This document shows positions 45,372 through 53,742 of a stretch of DNA of 64,000 nt, piece by piece. Origin of the DNA: Microbacterium laevaniformans. GTDB taxonomy: Bacteria; Actinomycetota; Actinomycetes; Actinomycetales; Microbacteriaceae. Made by a program: the position numbers and the translations under genes. The stretch's first letter is position 1. Each line of letters opens with the position of its first letter. The stretch spans positions 558,001 through 622,000 of the forward strand of contig NZ_JAFBCE010000001.1 of assembly GCF_016907555.1 (NCBI RefSeq). The letters run 5' to 3'. The notes beneath the pieces were generated by a model, which was given only the letters and a program-made list of their open reading frames with translations, searched no databases and was not told the DNA's origin.

Positions 45372-45974
45372 GTGCGCTGGGACCGCTTCTTCGAGGATCT
45401 GGAAGACCAACTCGACTCCGAGTGGGAGGCTGAGCGCGCCGCCCTGGACACCGAAGCGGAGCGCCTGCGTCTGGCGCGCATCCCCGTCCGCGATCGGCTC
45501 GTGGTGCTCGCGGAGACCGCCGATGTCGCCGTCGGCCTCGAGCTCACGGACGGTACGACGCTGTCGGGGACCGTCACGCGCGTCGGATCGGACTGGGTCG
45601 CCGTCACCGTGGAGGGCGGATCGTCGGGCACGGTCTGGATCGTGCCCATGGCCGCCGTGGCGACCATGGCGCTCGCCACGCAGCAGCTTCTCGGCAGTGT
45701 GCGCGCCGCTCATCCCGGCGGCGCACTCGCGCAGCGCATGTCCCTGGGCTTCGTCGTGCGCGATCTCGTCCGCCGGCGCATCCCGGTGACGGTGCATCTC
45801 GTGACGGGGCGCGCATTGTCGGGCACGATCGACCGCGCCGGCGCCGATCATCTCGATCTCGCACTGCACGAGATCGGTGGGGTGCGCCGCGCCGATCAGG
45901 TGCGCGGCTTCCGGATCGTTCCGTTCGCGGCGGTGGCCGCGATGCGGATGGATGCGCTCGTCGACCTCGTCTGA
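45372..45974 (+). CDS. conserved actinobacterial protein with two barrel-like repeats
   Basis: 200 aa, not recognised as a named family. An acidic helical N terminus (RWDRFFEDLEDQLDSEWEAERAAL) is followed by two similar beta segments: VAVGLELTDGTTLSGTVTRVGSDWVAVTVEG (about 51-80) and IPVTVHLVTGRALSGTIDRAGADHLDLALHEIG (about 137-170). The repeated pattern L-T-G-x-x-L-S-G-T-I/V resembles small Sm-like barrels. No membrane segment is present. GTG 45372 lies 6 bases after TAGGGT, predicting a leaderless start. It converges on a small HTH gene. Confidence 0.7.
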   Translation: MRWDRFFEDLEDQLDSEWEAERAALDTEAERLRLARIPVRDRLVVLAETADVAVGLELTDGTTLSGTVTRVGSDWVAVTVEGGSSGTVWIVPMAAVATMALATQQLLGSVRAAHPGGALAQRMSLGFVVRDLVRRRIPVTVHLVTGRALSGTIDRAGADHLDLALHEIGGVRRADQVRGFRIVPFAAVAAMRMDALVDLV

Positions 45975-45997
45975 CGGTATCGACGGGCCCGCGGCGA

Positions 45998-46279
45998 TCA
46001 GTCCGGGTTGCGCACCGCGCCCCGACCCCACAGCTCGGGAAAACTCGCCGCATTCGATTCACGCCACAGGGCCATCCGCCGCGCGTCTTCCGCTTGATCG
46101 TCGAGGTAGACGGCGACGCTGCCGGCGTCGATGCGCCAGCGCGCCGGCGAGCCCGCCTTCATCCCTCGGAGTCGGCCGTCGATGACGAGAGCGACCACCT
46201 CGTCGACGGCGATCTGCAGCATCTCCGCCACTTGGGCGGGTGTCAGCAGGCGCGCGCCGGCGTCGGGCGATTCGGGCAT
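45998..46279 (-). CDS. excisionase-type helix-turn-helix protein
   Basis: 93 aa. Residues 10-60 (ARLLTPAQVAEMLQIAVDEVVALVIDGRLRGMKAGSPARWRIDAGSVAVYLDD) form a MerR/excisionase-like DNA-binding fold, with the helix-turn-helix and the wing that reads W-R-I. The C-terminal 30 residues are charged and contain WRESNAASFPELWG. No integrase or phage genes are nearby, so it is more likely a housekeeping regulator than an excisionase. CATAAT lies 6 bases before the ATG. The spacing to the neighbouring genes gives no operon. Confidence 0.8.
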   Translation of the reverse strand: MPESPDAGARLLTPAQVAEMLQIAVDEVVALVIDGRLRGMKAGSPARWRIDAGSVAVYLDDQAEDARRMALWRESNAASFPELWGRGAVRNPD

Positions 46280-46377
46280 GAGGCCATTATGCGGTCCGGC
46301 AGCCGAGGCCTCGCCGGTCCACGCCGCGCTGTGGATAACCAGCCCGCGCCGGCGGCACGCTGCGTCACCATATCGAC

Positions 46378-47007
46378 ATGAGCGACTCCGTCACGACCCG
46401 ACCGCGCCCTCGCGCTTTCTGGGCAGACCTACGATTCCTCCTCGGGATCGCGCTGATCGTCGTCTCGGTGGCCGGCGTCTGGTTCGTGGTCGCCGCGGCG
46501 CGGCAGACGGCGCCCGTGTTCGCCGCCGCCACGACGCTGCTCCCGGGGGAGACCGTCGAATCCGCCGACCTGCGCGTGGTCGATGTCGCGCTCGGCCCGA
46601 TTCACGATTCCTATGCGTCGCCGACGACGCTTCGGCCGGGAGCCGTCGCGACCCGTGTCGTGCGCGCCGGCGAGCTCGTGCCGAACGATGCGCTCGGCGA
46701 CGCGGCCGGCGTGCGCAGCACCACCGTCGTCATCACGAGCGCGAGCGAGGTGCCCGCCACCGTCGGCACGGGATCATCGGTCGATGTCTGGGCCGCGGCG
46801 CCGCGGGAGCGCGGTGCCTACGACACGCCCCGCATCCTGGTCGGCTCCGCGACGGTCGCGTCGGTAGATCGCGACCGGTCGATGATGGGCGCGACCGCCG
46901 TCGCGGTCGAGATCGTGATCGACCGCGCCGACGTCGCCGCCACCCTCGCCGCGATCGCCGACGGGTCCAGCCTGTCGATCGTCCCCAGCGGCGGAGCGGG
47001 CTCATGA
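46378..47007 (+). CDS. SAF-domain membrane protein, CpaB/RcpC-like
   Basis: 209 aa. A basic N terminus and one helix (DLRFLLGIALIVVSVAGVWFVVAAA, about 18-42) anchor it. Outside lies a SAF domain (FAAATTLLPGETVESADLRVVDVALG to RAGELVPNDALGD, about 50-110) and a second domain (STTVVITSASEVPATVGTGSSVDVWAAAP). This is the plan of the pilus assembly protein CpaB. Its stop overlaps the CpaE-like gene as ATGA. No tadA, tadB, tadC or pilin gene is next to the pair. It may form a periplasmic ring or scaffold with a different partner. Confidence 0.75.
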   Translation: MSDSVTTRPRPRAFWADLRFLLGIALIVVSVAGVWFVVAAARQTAPVFAAATTLLPGETVESADLRVVDVALGPIHDSYASPTTLRPGAVATRVVRAGELVPNDALGDAAGVRSTTVVITSASEVPATVGTGSSVDVWAAAPRERGAYDTPRILVGSATVASVDRDRSMMGATAVAVEIVIDRADVAATLAAIADGSSLSIVPSGGAGS

Positions 47008-48293
47008 GCGTGCGCGTGGTGCTGGCGTCCGACCGGCTGGACACCCCCGTCGTCGTGGACGGTCTCCGCGACGACGATGCCGAGGTTCTTCTCGTCGTGG
47101 CAGCGGATGCTCCGGCGGATGCCGCCGCCGACGCCGTCACGGGCCGCGCCGCGGCGGAACTGCTCGGCGCGCTCGCCGCCGCCGACGTCCTCGCCGTCGA
47201 CGCCGGCCGAGACACGCTGACTCCTCAGCTGGTCACCGTGTGCGACCGCTTCGGAGTGCGCATCGTCGCGGTCTGCGACGGCGCGGCCGATCGCCGACTC
47301 GCCGAGATGTTCGGCATCGCCACGTGCGCGCCGGACGGCGTCCGCACCGCGGTGCTGCACGCGGCGACCGCGCCGCCGACGGCGCCCCCGCGCGGTCGCA
47401 TCATCGCGGTCTGGGGCCCCGCGGGCGCTCCGGGACGCACCACCATGGCCATCGAGATGGCCGCGGAGCTCGCCCGGGATGGGCGCCGTGTCGGCCTCAT
47501 CGACGCGGACACTCATGCCCCATCGGTCGCGATGCTGACCGGGCTCGCCGACGAGGGGCCGGGCTTCGCCGCGGCCTGTCGAGCGGCGGAGCGCGGGACG
47601 TTGAGCGCCGCCGAGCTCGAACGGATCGCCCTGCCCCTCGGTGATGTCGCGGTTCTGGCGGGGATCAACCGGCCGGGGCGCTGGCCGGAGCTGTCCTCGG
47701 CGCGGGTCGGCGGTGCACTCGAGCAGTGTCGCACGTGGGTCGAGGATCTCATCGTCGACGTCGCGGCGCCGCTGGAGCGCGACGAGGAGATCGTGAGCGA
47801 TGTGGAGGGCCCGCGTCGCAACGCCGCCACGCTCGCGGTCCTGGCCGCGGCCGACATCGTCGTCGCGGTCGTCTCCGCAGACCCCGTCGGCGTTGCACGC
47901 TTCGTCCGTGCGCATGCCGATCTGCGCGCCGCGGCCGGCGCCGCGCCCATCCACGTCCTGGTCAACAAGACGCGGACCTCGACGCTCGGGATCGACGCGC
48001 GATCGCAGGTGCGCCGCACGCTCGATCGCTACGTCGGCGTCGCCGCGTGCTGGTTCGTCCCGTGGGATCCGAAGGCTGCCGACGCCGCGGTCCTGCAGGC
48101 GCAGCCGGTGGGTCGTGTGGCGCCACGCTCCTCGCTGTCTGGGGCCGTTCGTCGTTTCGTCGGCGAGGCGATCGAGCCGCCTCCGGCGCGCGCAGCGGTG
48201 CGTCGATCGCGTGTGGCACCCGGCGCCGATACCGAGGGCCGGCGCAGGGACGCTCACCTCCGGACGCGACGCACTCTTCGCGGCGTGGCCTGA
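47004..48293 (+). CDS. CpaE/TadZ-like P-loop ATPase
   Basis: 429 aa. An N-terminal receiver-like half (SVRVVLASDRLDTPVVVDGLRDDDAEVLLVV, then ADVLAVDAGRDTLTPQLVTVCDRFGVRIVAVCDG) resembles the degenerate receiver of CpaE. The ParA/MinD-type domain starts with IIAVWGPAGAPGRTTMAIEMAAELARDG near 134; the deviant Walker A has Arg where Lys is usual (GAPGRTT). It continues with VGLIDADTHAPSVAMLTGL and DIVVAVVSADPVGVARFVR. CpaE proteins position pilus or surface machinery at a pole. It is co-translated with the SAF-domain gene. Confidence 0.75.
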   Translation: MSVRVVLASDRLDTPVVVDGLRDDDAEVLLVVAADAPADAAADAVTGRAAAELLGALAAADVLAVDAGRDTLTPQLVTVCDRFGVRIVAVCDGAADRRLAEMFGIATCAPDGVRTAVLHAATAPPTAPPRGRIIAVWGPAGAPGRTTMAIEMAAELARDGRRVGLIDADTHAPSVAMLTGLADEGPGFAAACRAAERGTLSAAELERIALPLGDVAVLAGINRPGRWPELSSARVGGALEQCRTWVEDLIVDVAAPLERDEEIVSDVEGPRRNAATLAVLAAADIVVAVVSADPVGVARFVRAHADLRAAAGAAPIHVLVNKTRTSTLGIDARSQVRRTLDRYVGVAACWFVPWDPKAADAAVLQAQPVGRVAPRSSLSGAVRRFVGEAIEPPPARAAVRRSRVAPGADTEGRRRDAHLRTRRTLRGVA

Positions 48294-48341
48294 GGCGGCT
48301 CGGCCGCGTCACCGATGAACGATCTCGCCTAGGCTGGGTGC

Positions 48342-49835
48342 GTGTCGACGCTCAGCGATCTCGTCTATGCCCAGGGCCGATCCACGGGGGCTGACATCGA
48401 GTGGCTGCACCGCCTCGCCGGCGACGGCCAGCTCCTCGCCGACCTGGCCTTCGCCGACATCGTGATCTGGGTACCGACGGTGGACGACTCGTTCATCGCC
48501 GTCGCCCACACCCGGCCGAGCGGTGCGGCGACCCTGTTCTACCGGGACATCGTGGGCGACATGGTGCGCCCGCAGTGGCGCACGCAGGTTCGTGACGCGT
48601 TCACGCGGGTCGAGATCGTCGATTCGGCATCCCCGGACTGGTTCGAAGAGACCCCCACGCGTGTGCGCGCGGTGCCGATCGTGCGCGCGGCCGGCGCCGG
48701 TGAGCAGTCGCCCGTGGTGGTGGGCGTGCTCACGCGGCACACCAACCTCGGCGAGGCGCGCACCCCGTCACGCCAGCAGATCACCTTCAACGACTGCGCC
48801 GACGACCTCTTCGGCATGATCGCGAGCGCCGACTTCCCCGACCTCGCCGCACCGACTTCTCCACGACGGGGTGCCCCGCGCGCCTCCGACGGTCTGATCC
48901 GCATCGATGTCGACGGCACCACCACCTTCGCCAGCCCCAACGCCCTCTCCGCGTTCAACCGCCTCGGCTTCGACGACGAGCTCGAAGGGGAGTCCCTGCT
49001 CGAAGTGGCCACCGGCATCCTGCCGAAAGGGCGCGACTTCGATGAGTCGTTGCCGATCGTCATGGCCGGTCGTGCACCGTGGCGGGCCGACCTGGAGGCG
49101 CGCGGGGTCACGGTGTCACTTCGCACCATCCCGCTCAAGGACCACGGCACCCGGATCGGCGCCATCGTGCTGTGCCGGGACGTCACGGAGATCCGCCACC
49201 AGGAGCAGGAACTGATCACCAAGGATGCGACGATCCGGGAGATCCACCATCGCGTCAAGAACAACCTGCAGACGGTCGCGTCGCTGCTGCGCATCCAGTC
49301 GCGGCGCACGCACTCGGATGAGGCGCGCGACGCCTTGACGCATGCCATGCGCCGGGTCGCGGCGATCGCCGTGGTCCACGACACGCTGTCGGAGGGGCTC
49401 GCTCAGAACGTCGACTTCGACGACGTCTTCGATCGGGTGCTCAAGCTCGTCGCGGAAGTCGCCGCGTCGCCCAACACCCGCGCGCGTACGCGGAAGACCG
49501 GCACGTTCGGCACGCTGCCCAGCGAGTACGCCACGCCTCTCGCTCTTGCTCTCACAGAGCTCGTCACCAACGCCGTCGAGCACGGTCTGGTCGACCAGGA
49601 GGGCGAGGTCGAGATCATCGCGGAGCGCACCGAGGATCGACTCGGCGTGAAGGTGCGTGACACCGGCGTCGGCCTGCCGGAAGGGCAAGTCGGTCGGGGA
49701 CTGGGCACGCAGATCGTCCGCACTCTCATTCAGGGCGAACTCAGCGGCACGATCGACTGGCACACGCTCGTCGGCTCGGGCACCGAGGTGACCATCGAGA
49801 TCCCGATGCGCTACCTGGGGCGCACCCAGAGCTGA
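48342..49835 (+). CDS. pdtaS: PdtaS-type sensor histidine kinase
   Basis: 497 aa, soluble. The N-terminal GAF-like domain (about 1-165), a PAS domain (about 183-285), and a HisKA_2-type H-box (ATIREIHHRVKNNLQTVASLLRIQSRR, H303) are followed by the ATP domain with LALALTELVTNAVEHGL, KVRDTGVGLPEGQVGRGLGTQIV. PdtaS with PdtaR controls antitermination-type responses in mycobacteria; no pdtaR is in the window. TAGGCT lies 6 bases before GTG 48342. It converges on whiB1, as in the Rv3219-Rv3220c region. Confidence 0.93.
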   Translation: MSTLSDLVYAQGRSTGADIEWLHRLAGDGQLLADLAFADIVIWVPTVDDSFIAVAHTRPSGAATLFYRDIVGDMVRPQWRTQVRDAFTRVEIVDSASPDWFEETPTRVRAVPIVRAAGAGEQSPVVVGVLTRHTNLGEARTPSRQQITFNDCADDLFGMIASADFPDLAAPTSPRRGAPRASDGLIRIDVDGTTTFASPNALSAFNRLGFDDELEGESLLEVATGILPKGRDFDESLPIVMAGRAPWRADLEARGVTVSLRTIPLKDHGTRIGAIVLCRDVTEIRHQEQELITKDATIREIHHRVKNNLQTVASLLRIQSRRTHSDEARDALTHAMRRVAAIAVVHDTLSEGLAQNVDFDDVFDRVLKLVAEVAASPNTRARTRKTGTFGTLPSEYATPLALALTELVTNAVEHGLVDQEGEVEIIAERTEDRLGVKVRDTGVGLPEGQVGRGLGTQIVRTLIQGELSGTIDWHTLVGSGTEVTIEIPMRYLGRTQS

Positions 49836-49896
49836 GCTCCAGCAACACCGGCGAGATCATCGTCGACGGTGCGAGCGGGAGCGGGCGGGCGCCGCC

Positions 49897-50145
49897 TCAG
49901 CTTGCGCGGCGGGCGCGGGCAGCGCGGCGCTTCAGAGCCCGGCGCTCGTCCTCGGACAGCCCGCCCCACACGCCCGAGTCCTGACCGGTCTCGAGGGCGT
50001 ACTGCAGGCAGACCTCCGTGACGGTGCAGCGCGCGCACACGGACTTGGCTTTCTCGATCTGATCGACAGCAGGCCCGGTGTTCCCTACGGGGAAGAACAG
50101 CTCGGGGTCGACGGTCAGGCAGGCGGCTTTGTCGCGCCAATCCAT
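49897..50145 (-). CDS. whiB1: WhiB1-like iron-sulphur regulator
   Basis: 82 aa. Cysteines C9, C37, C40 and C46 (KAACL, VCARCTVTEVC) would hold a [4Fe-4S] cluster. The GVWGGLSEDERRALKRR turn and basic tail follow. Length and cysteine positions match WhiB1, an essential regulator that binds the principal sigma factor and responds to nitric oxide. AAGGAG nine bases upstream sets the start. Its upstream region holds two inverted repeats. Confidence 0.94.
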   Translation of the reverse strand: MDWRDKAACLTVDPELFFPVGNTGPAVDQIEKAKSVCARCTVTEVCLQYALETGQDSGVWGGLSEDERRALKRRAARARRAS

Positions 50146-50245
50146 AGGGGGTGCTCCTTGATGCGGGATGAGAAGTCGGGTGGGTGTGACGTCGGGCGTC
50201 GATTACCCTGATGGTGTGCGAGCAGACGCTCGCCCCACGCCACTG

Positions 50246-50292
50246 TGGGAGCACACGGATAGATCAATGCTCCCATGGTCATTCAGATGAAT
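50246..50292. repeat. two inverted repeats in the whiB1 upstream region
   Basis: TGGGAGCA (50246-50253) and TGCTCCCA (50268-50275) form an exact 8-base inverted repeat around 14 bases. ATTCAGATGAAT (50281-50292) is a second small palindrome 5 bases on. They lie in the 213-base gap between whiB1 (minus strand) and the membrane gene at 50359. Operator function is a possibility only. The gap holds nothing else I can name. Confidence 0.45.
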
Positions 50293-50358
50293 CAAGGGTG
50301 AACTCGGCATTTCCCCCGGCGTGTGCTGTGTACTGCCTGTATCGGAGGGCCTGCCCGC

Positions 50359-50751
50359 ATGATGACGACGCCAGCAGAGCGGACCGGTTCGGCCATTCTG
50401 GCGCTGGAGGCGCTCGCCGTCCTCCTCGTGACCGGCTGGGAGATCGTTGCCCTGGTCACCGGCGACACCGACGACGCGGTCAGCTCGATCGCGCTCATCG
50501 TCCTCACGGCGATCGGGGCGGTGGCCCTCGCCGCCTTCGCGCTCGCCGTCTGGCGGGGTCATTCCTGGGGGCGGTCCGGGGGGATCGTCAGTCAGCTCCT
50601 GGTCATCGCGGTGGCGCTCGGCGCCATCACGGGCCCGACTCCGTCCGTCTCCACGGCGCTGCTCACAGCGATTCCCGCCGTCATCGGATTGGTCGCCCTC
50701 TTTCTCGCGGCCCGGACAGCCGCCGCGCGGCGCGGCGACGATCGCAGCTGA
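50359..50751 (+). CDS. small four-helix membrane protein
   Basis: 130 aa, four membrane segments: ILALEALAVLLVTGWEIVALVTG, AVSSIALIVLTAIGAVALAAFALAVW, VSQLLVIAVALGAITGP and ALLTAIPAVIGLVALFLAART. The loop after the second helix (RGHSWGRSGG) is positive, placing it inside. The ATG pair at 50359/50362 follows GGAGGG by about nine bases. The family is not recognised; similar proteins are common in Microbacteriaceae. It is convergent with bcp. Confidence 0.75.
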   Translation: MMTTPAERTGSAILALEALAVLLVTGWEIVALVTGDTDDAVSSIALIVLTAIGAVALAAFALAVWRGHSWGRSGGIVSQLLVIAVALGAITGPTPSVSTALLTAIPAVIGLVALFLAARTAAARRGDDRS

Positions 50752-50766
50752 GGCGGACGCGACGGG

Positions 50767-51234
50767 TCAGCCGACGCCGAGCAGGGAGCGGACGCGGGCG
50801 ACGTGCCCGGTGGCCTTGACGTTGTACAGAGCGTGCGTGACGAGACCCTCGGCATCCACGACGATCGTCGAGCGGATGACGCCCTCCACCGTCTTGCCGT
50901 AGTTCATCTTCTCGCCCCACGCGCCGTAGGCGTCGTGCACGGCGTGATCGGGGTCGCTGAGCAGCGGGTAGGTGAGACCGTCGCGTTCGCGGAAGCGGCG
51001 CAGGGTCGCTGTGTCGTCGCGCGAGACGCCCATCACCGCGTAGCCCGCCGCCTGCAGCGGTGCCAAGCTGTCGCGGAAGTCGCAGGCTTCCGTCGTGCAC
51101 CCGGGCGTCATGGCGGCGGGGTAGAAGAACAGGATGATCGGGGTGCCGCGCAGATCGTGAAGGCTGACCGGTGCGTCGTCCTGATCGACGAGCGTGAAGT
51201 CGGGGGCGGGGGTACCGGGTTCGAGGCGTGCCAT
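50767..51234 (-). CDS. bcp: thioredoxin-dependent peroxiredoxin, Bcp/PrxQ type
   Basis: 155 aa from ATG 51234. The fold starts LEPGTPAPDFTLVDQDDAPVSLHDLRG; the active site FFYPAAMTPGCTTEACDFRD has the peroxidatic Cys and a second Cys five residues later, as in two-cysteine PrxQ. It reduces hydrogen peroxide and organic peroxides in the cytoplasm. TAGGCT on the minus strand lies 6 bases before this ATG and immediately abuts the in-frame GTG at 51240, so the ATG is preferred. It is 15 bases after rsgA's stop and may be made from both promoters. Confidence 0.93.
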   Translation of the reverse strand: MARLEPGTPAPDFTLVDQDDAPVSLHDLRGTPIILFFYPAAMTPGCTTEACDFRDSLAPLQAAGYAVMGVSRDDTATLRRFRERDGLTYPLLSDPDHAVHDAYGAWGEKMNYGKTVEGVIRSTIVVDAEGLVTHALYNVKATGHVARVRSLLGVG

Positions 51235-51249
51235 AGCCACAGCCTACGA

Positions 51250-52290
51250 TCAGGCGAAGGTGGAGAGCAGACGTTGCAGCGAATCCAGTCGCGCCGCTCC
51301 GCGCTCGCCCAGCCGTCCCTCGGCCACCGCCTCGATCAGTGCGCAATCGGGCGCGTCGGGAAGATGCGTGCAGCCGCGAGGACACTCCTCGGCGATGACC
51401 GCCAGATCCGTGAAGGCGCGGAGGATGTTCGCCGGGTCGACGTGTCCGAGCCCGAACGACCGCACGCCGGGGGTGTCGATCACCCAGCCGCGCCCCTCCG
51501 CCGTCACGTAGCGCAGCGACACCGTCGAACTCGACGTGTGACGGCCTCGGCCGGTGACCTCGTTCACGTGGCCCGTTGCGCGATCGGCCGTGGGGACGAG
51601 GGCGTTGACCAGCGTCGACTTGCCGACACCGGAGTGGCCGACGAAGACGGTCGAGTGGCCGATCAGGCGTCGCCCGATTTCCTCGACGGGCATCTGGCCG
51701 CGGCCGCTCGTGAAAATCTCCAGATCGTCCACGCCCTCGAAGTGCGCAACGAAGGAGGCGGGATCGGCCAGGTCGGTCTTGGTCACGACCAGGAGCGGAT
51801 GGATGCCGGCGTCCAGAGCCGCGATGAGGTAGCGGTCGACTAGCCGAGGCCGCGGCTCGGGATCGGCGGCGGCGACGACGACGAGCATCTGGTCGGCGTT
51901 GGCGACCACGACCCTCTCCACCTGGTCGGTGTCGTCGGCGCTGCGCCGCAGGAGCGATGTGCGCTCCTCGAGCCCGACGATGCGCGTCAGAGTGCCCTCA
52001 TCGCCGCTGGTGTCGCCCACGACGCGCGCACGGTCGCCGGTGACGATCGGCTGCTTGCGCAGTTCGCGCGCCCGGGCGGCGAGAGCGGTGTGCTCGTCGG
52101 GACCGTCTTCGTCGATCAACACGGTGTAGCGGCCCCGGTCGACGCCGAGCACCCGACCGATCACCGCATCAGCGTGGGCGGGGCGCCGTTTCGTGCGCGG
52201 GCGATTCGCCTTCGGATTGGGGCGTACCCGGATGTCGGTCTCGTCGAACTCGAGTTCGTCGTCATCGTCGTCGAGATCGAGCCAGCTCAT
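51250..52290 (-). CDS. rsgA: ribosome small subunit-dependent GTPase RsgA
   Basis: 346 aa. An acidic N terminus (DLDDDDDELEFDETD) precedes an OB domain. The GTPase is circularly permuted: G4 VVTKTDLAD (about 168-176) comes before G1 FVGHSGVGKSTLVN (about 216-229) and G3 VIDTPGVRSFGLG. The zinc knuckle follows (EECPRGCTHLPDAPDCALI). It helps late maturation of the 30S subunit. It starts 22 bases after aroA ends and is probably co-transcribed with it. Confidence 0.96.
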   Translation of the reverse strand: MSWLDLDDDDDELEFDETDIRVRPNPKANRPRTKRRPAHADAVIGRVLGVDRGRYTVLIDEDGPDEHTALAARARELRKQPIVTGDRARVVGDTSGDEGTLTRIVGLEERTSLLRRSADDTDQVERVVVANADQMLVVVAAADPEPRPRLVDRYLIAALDAGIHPLLVVTKTDLADPASFVAHFEGVDDLEIFTSGRGQMPVEEIGRRLIGHSTVFVGHSGVGKSTLVNALVPTADRATGHVNEVTGRGRHTSSSTVSLRYVTAEGRGWVIDTPGVRSFGLGHVDPANILRAFTDLAVIAEECPRGCTHLPDAPDCALIEAVAEGRLGERGAARLDSLQRLLSTFA

Positions 52291-52312
52291 TGCACGCCTC
52301 GCACCGGCCGGC

Positions 52313-53647
52313 TCAGTCGTTCGCAGACCCGGACAGCATCCCGCTCCACAGGGCGGGAAACTCCGGCATGGTCTTCGCGGTGGTCTCGATGTGGTCGACC
52401 TCGACGCCGGGCACGCGCAAGCCGATGAGGGCGCCGGCTGTGGCGATGCGGTGATCGTGGTGCGCGCGCCACAGGCCGCCATGCAGGGGAGCAGGCACGA
52501 TGCGGATGCCGTCGGCAAGCTCCTGTGCGCTTCCGCCGAGTGCCTCCAGGTTGCCGATGAGCGCGTCGATGCGGTTCGTCTCGTGGCCGCGGATGTGTCC
52601 GATGCCGTGGAGGGTCGTCGGGGCGTCGGCGAAGGCGGCCAGCGCGAACAGGGTCGGCGTCAGCTCGCTCGCCGCGCTCAGGTCGAGGTCGACGCCGGCG
52701 ATGCGGGGACCGCCGGTCACGGTGAGAGCGCCGCCGCGGCGGGTTGCCCGCCCGCCCAGGAGAGTGAGGATCTCGGGCAGGAGCGCGCCGGGCTGTGTCG
52801 AACTCGCGGGCCACCCGGGGATCGTCACCGAGCCCTCCGTCAGCATCGCCGCAGCGAGGAAAGGCGCCGCGTTCGACAGATCCGGCTCGATCGCGGCGTC
52901 GCGTCCGCGCAGGGTGCCAGCGGGAACGACCCACTCAGTGGGTGTGGGGTGCTCGACCTGGATGCCGCGACGCGCGAGCGTCTCGATGGTCATGTCGATA
53001 TGGGGGACCGACGGGAGGCGCTCGCCGGAGTGGATGAGGTGAAGGCCCACGTCGAAGCGGGGCGCGGCCAGGAGCAGTCCGGAGACGAACTGGCTCGAGC
53101 CGCTCGCGTCGATCGTGACCTCGCCGCCACGGATGTGCCCGCGCCCGCGGACCGTGAAGGGCAGCGACCAGGTGCCACCGTCGTCGATGTCGGCACCGAT
53201 CTCGCGTAGAGCCTTGATCATCTCGCCCATCGGGCGGTGCAGGGCGCTCGGGTGTGCCGTGAGGGTGACGTCGCCGTGGGCCAGTCCGGCGAGGGGGGCG
53301 ATGAAGCGCATGACGGTGCCGGCCTGACCGCAATCGATCTCGACGTCACCGCGGAAGGATGCCGGAGGGGTCACCAGCAGGTCGGGTCCGAACCGACCGG
53401 AGCCGGGCACCTCGGAGACCTCCACGCCCAGTGCGCGCAGCGCCGCGATCATGCGTTCCGAGTCCTCGGAGTGCAGGGGTGAGGTGAGCGTGCTGGGGCC
53501 GTCGGCCAGTGCGGCGAGGACGAGCTTGCGGTTGGTGAGCGACTTCGAGCCGGGCACCGAGACCGTCGCATGCACGGCCTCGTCCGCACGCGGCGCCGGC
53601 CAGGGAGAACCTGCCGGCGGAAGAGGGGAATACCCGGTGACTGTCAT
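52313..53647 (-). CDS. aroA: 3-phosphoshikimate 1-carboxyvinyltransferase (EPSP synthase)
   Basis: 444 aa. Motifs in order: [19 protein letters not shown] (shikimate-phosphate binding), [55 protein letters not shown] and a C-terminal [15 protein letters not shown]. It makes EPSP in the shikimate pathway to aromatic amino acids. On the minus strand TAGGGT lies 8 bases before the ATG. Its first codons overlap a SigH-type promoter on the opposite strand. Gene order aroA-rsgA followed by sigH on the other side resembles the mycobacterial region. Confidence 0.97.
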   Translation of the reverse strand: MTVTGYSPLPPAGSPWPAPRADEAVHATVSVPGSKSLTNRKLVLAALADGPSTLTSPLHSEDSERMIAALRALGVEVSEVPGSGRFGPDLLVTPPASFRGDVEIDCGQAGTVMRFIAPLAGLAHGDVTLTAHPSALHRPMGEMIKALREIGADIDDGGTWSLPFTVRGRGHIRGGEVTIDASGSSQFVSGLLLAAPRFDVGLHLIHSGERLPSVPHIDMTIETLARRGIQVEHPTPTEWVVPAGTLRGRDAAIEPDLSNAAPFLAAAMLTEGSVTIPGWPASSTQPGALLPEILTLLGGRATRRGGALTVTGGPRIAGVDLDLSAASELTPTLFALAAFADAPTTLHGIGHIRGHETNRIDALIGNLEALGGSAQELADGIRIVPAPLHGGLWRAHHDHRIATAGALIGLRVPGVEVDHIETTAKTMPEFPALWSGMLSGSAND

Positions 53648-53653
53648 CGGGTT
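53627..53653 (+). promoter_or_regulatory. SigH/SigR-type promoter before sigH
   Basis: GGAAT at 53627-53631 and GTT at 53651-53653 (in context GGTTC) are 18-19 bases apart, matching the GGAA(T/C)-N(16-20)-(C/G)GTT consensus of SigR/SigH promoters. It points toward sigH, with a leader of about 85 bases to the GTG at 53743. It overlaps the first codons of aroA on the other strand. It would give autoregulation of sigH in disulphide stress. Confidence 0.6.
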
Positions 53654-53742
53654 CTACCCTAACGAACCCGTCCGACAGTGCCGCCTTCGGCGCGACGGGT
53701 GCAGCCTGCCGAACGGTGGACGCCGACGAAGAGAGGAGCCCC

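Noticed and set aside
45998..46279. Excisionase-like gene as a sign of a prophage or integrative element
   Set aside because: No integrase, attachment repeats or phage genes; neighbours are conserved chromosomal genes.
46330..46338. TGTGGATAA, a perfect DnaA-box-like 9-mer
   Set aside because: Only one copy, with no cluster of boxes and no dnaA, dnaN or rpmH nearby, so not an origin.
50228..50256. Cyclic-AMP receptor site near whiB1 (TGTG...CACA)
   Set aside because: The half-sites are only 4 bases apart, unlike the spacing of known sites.
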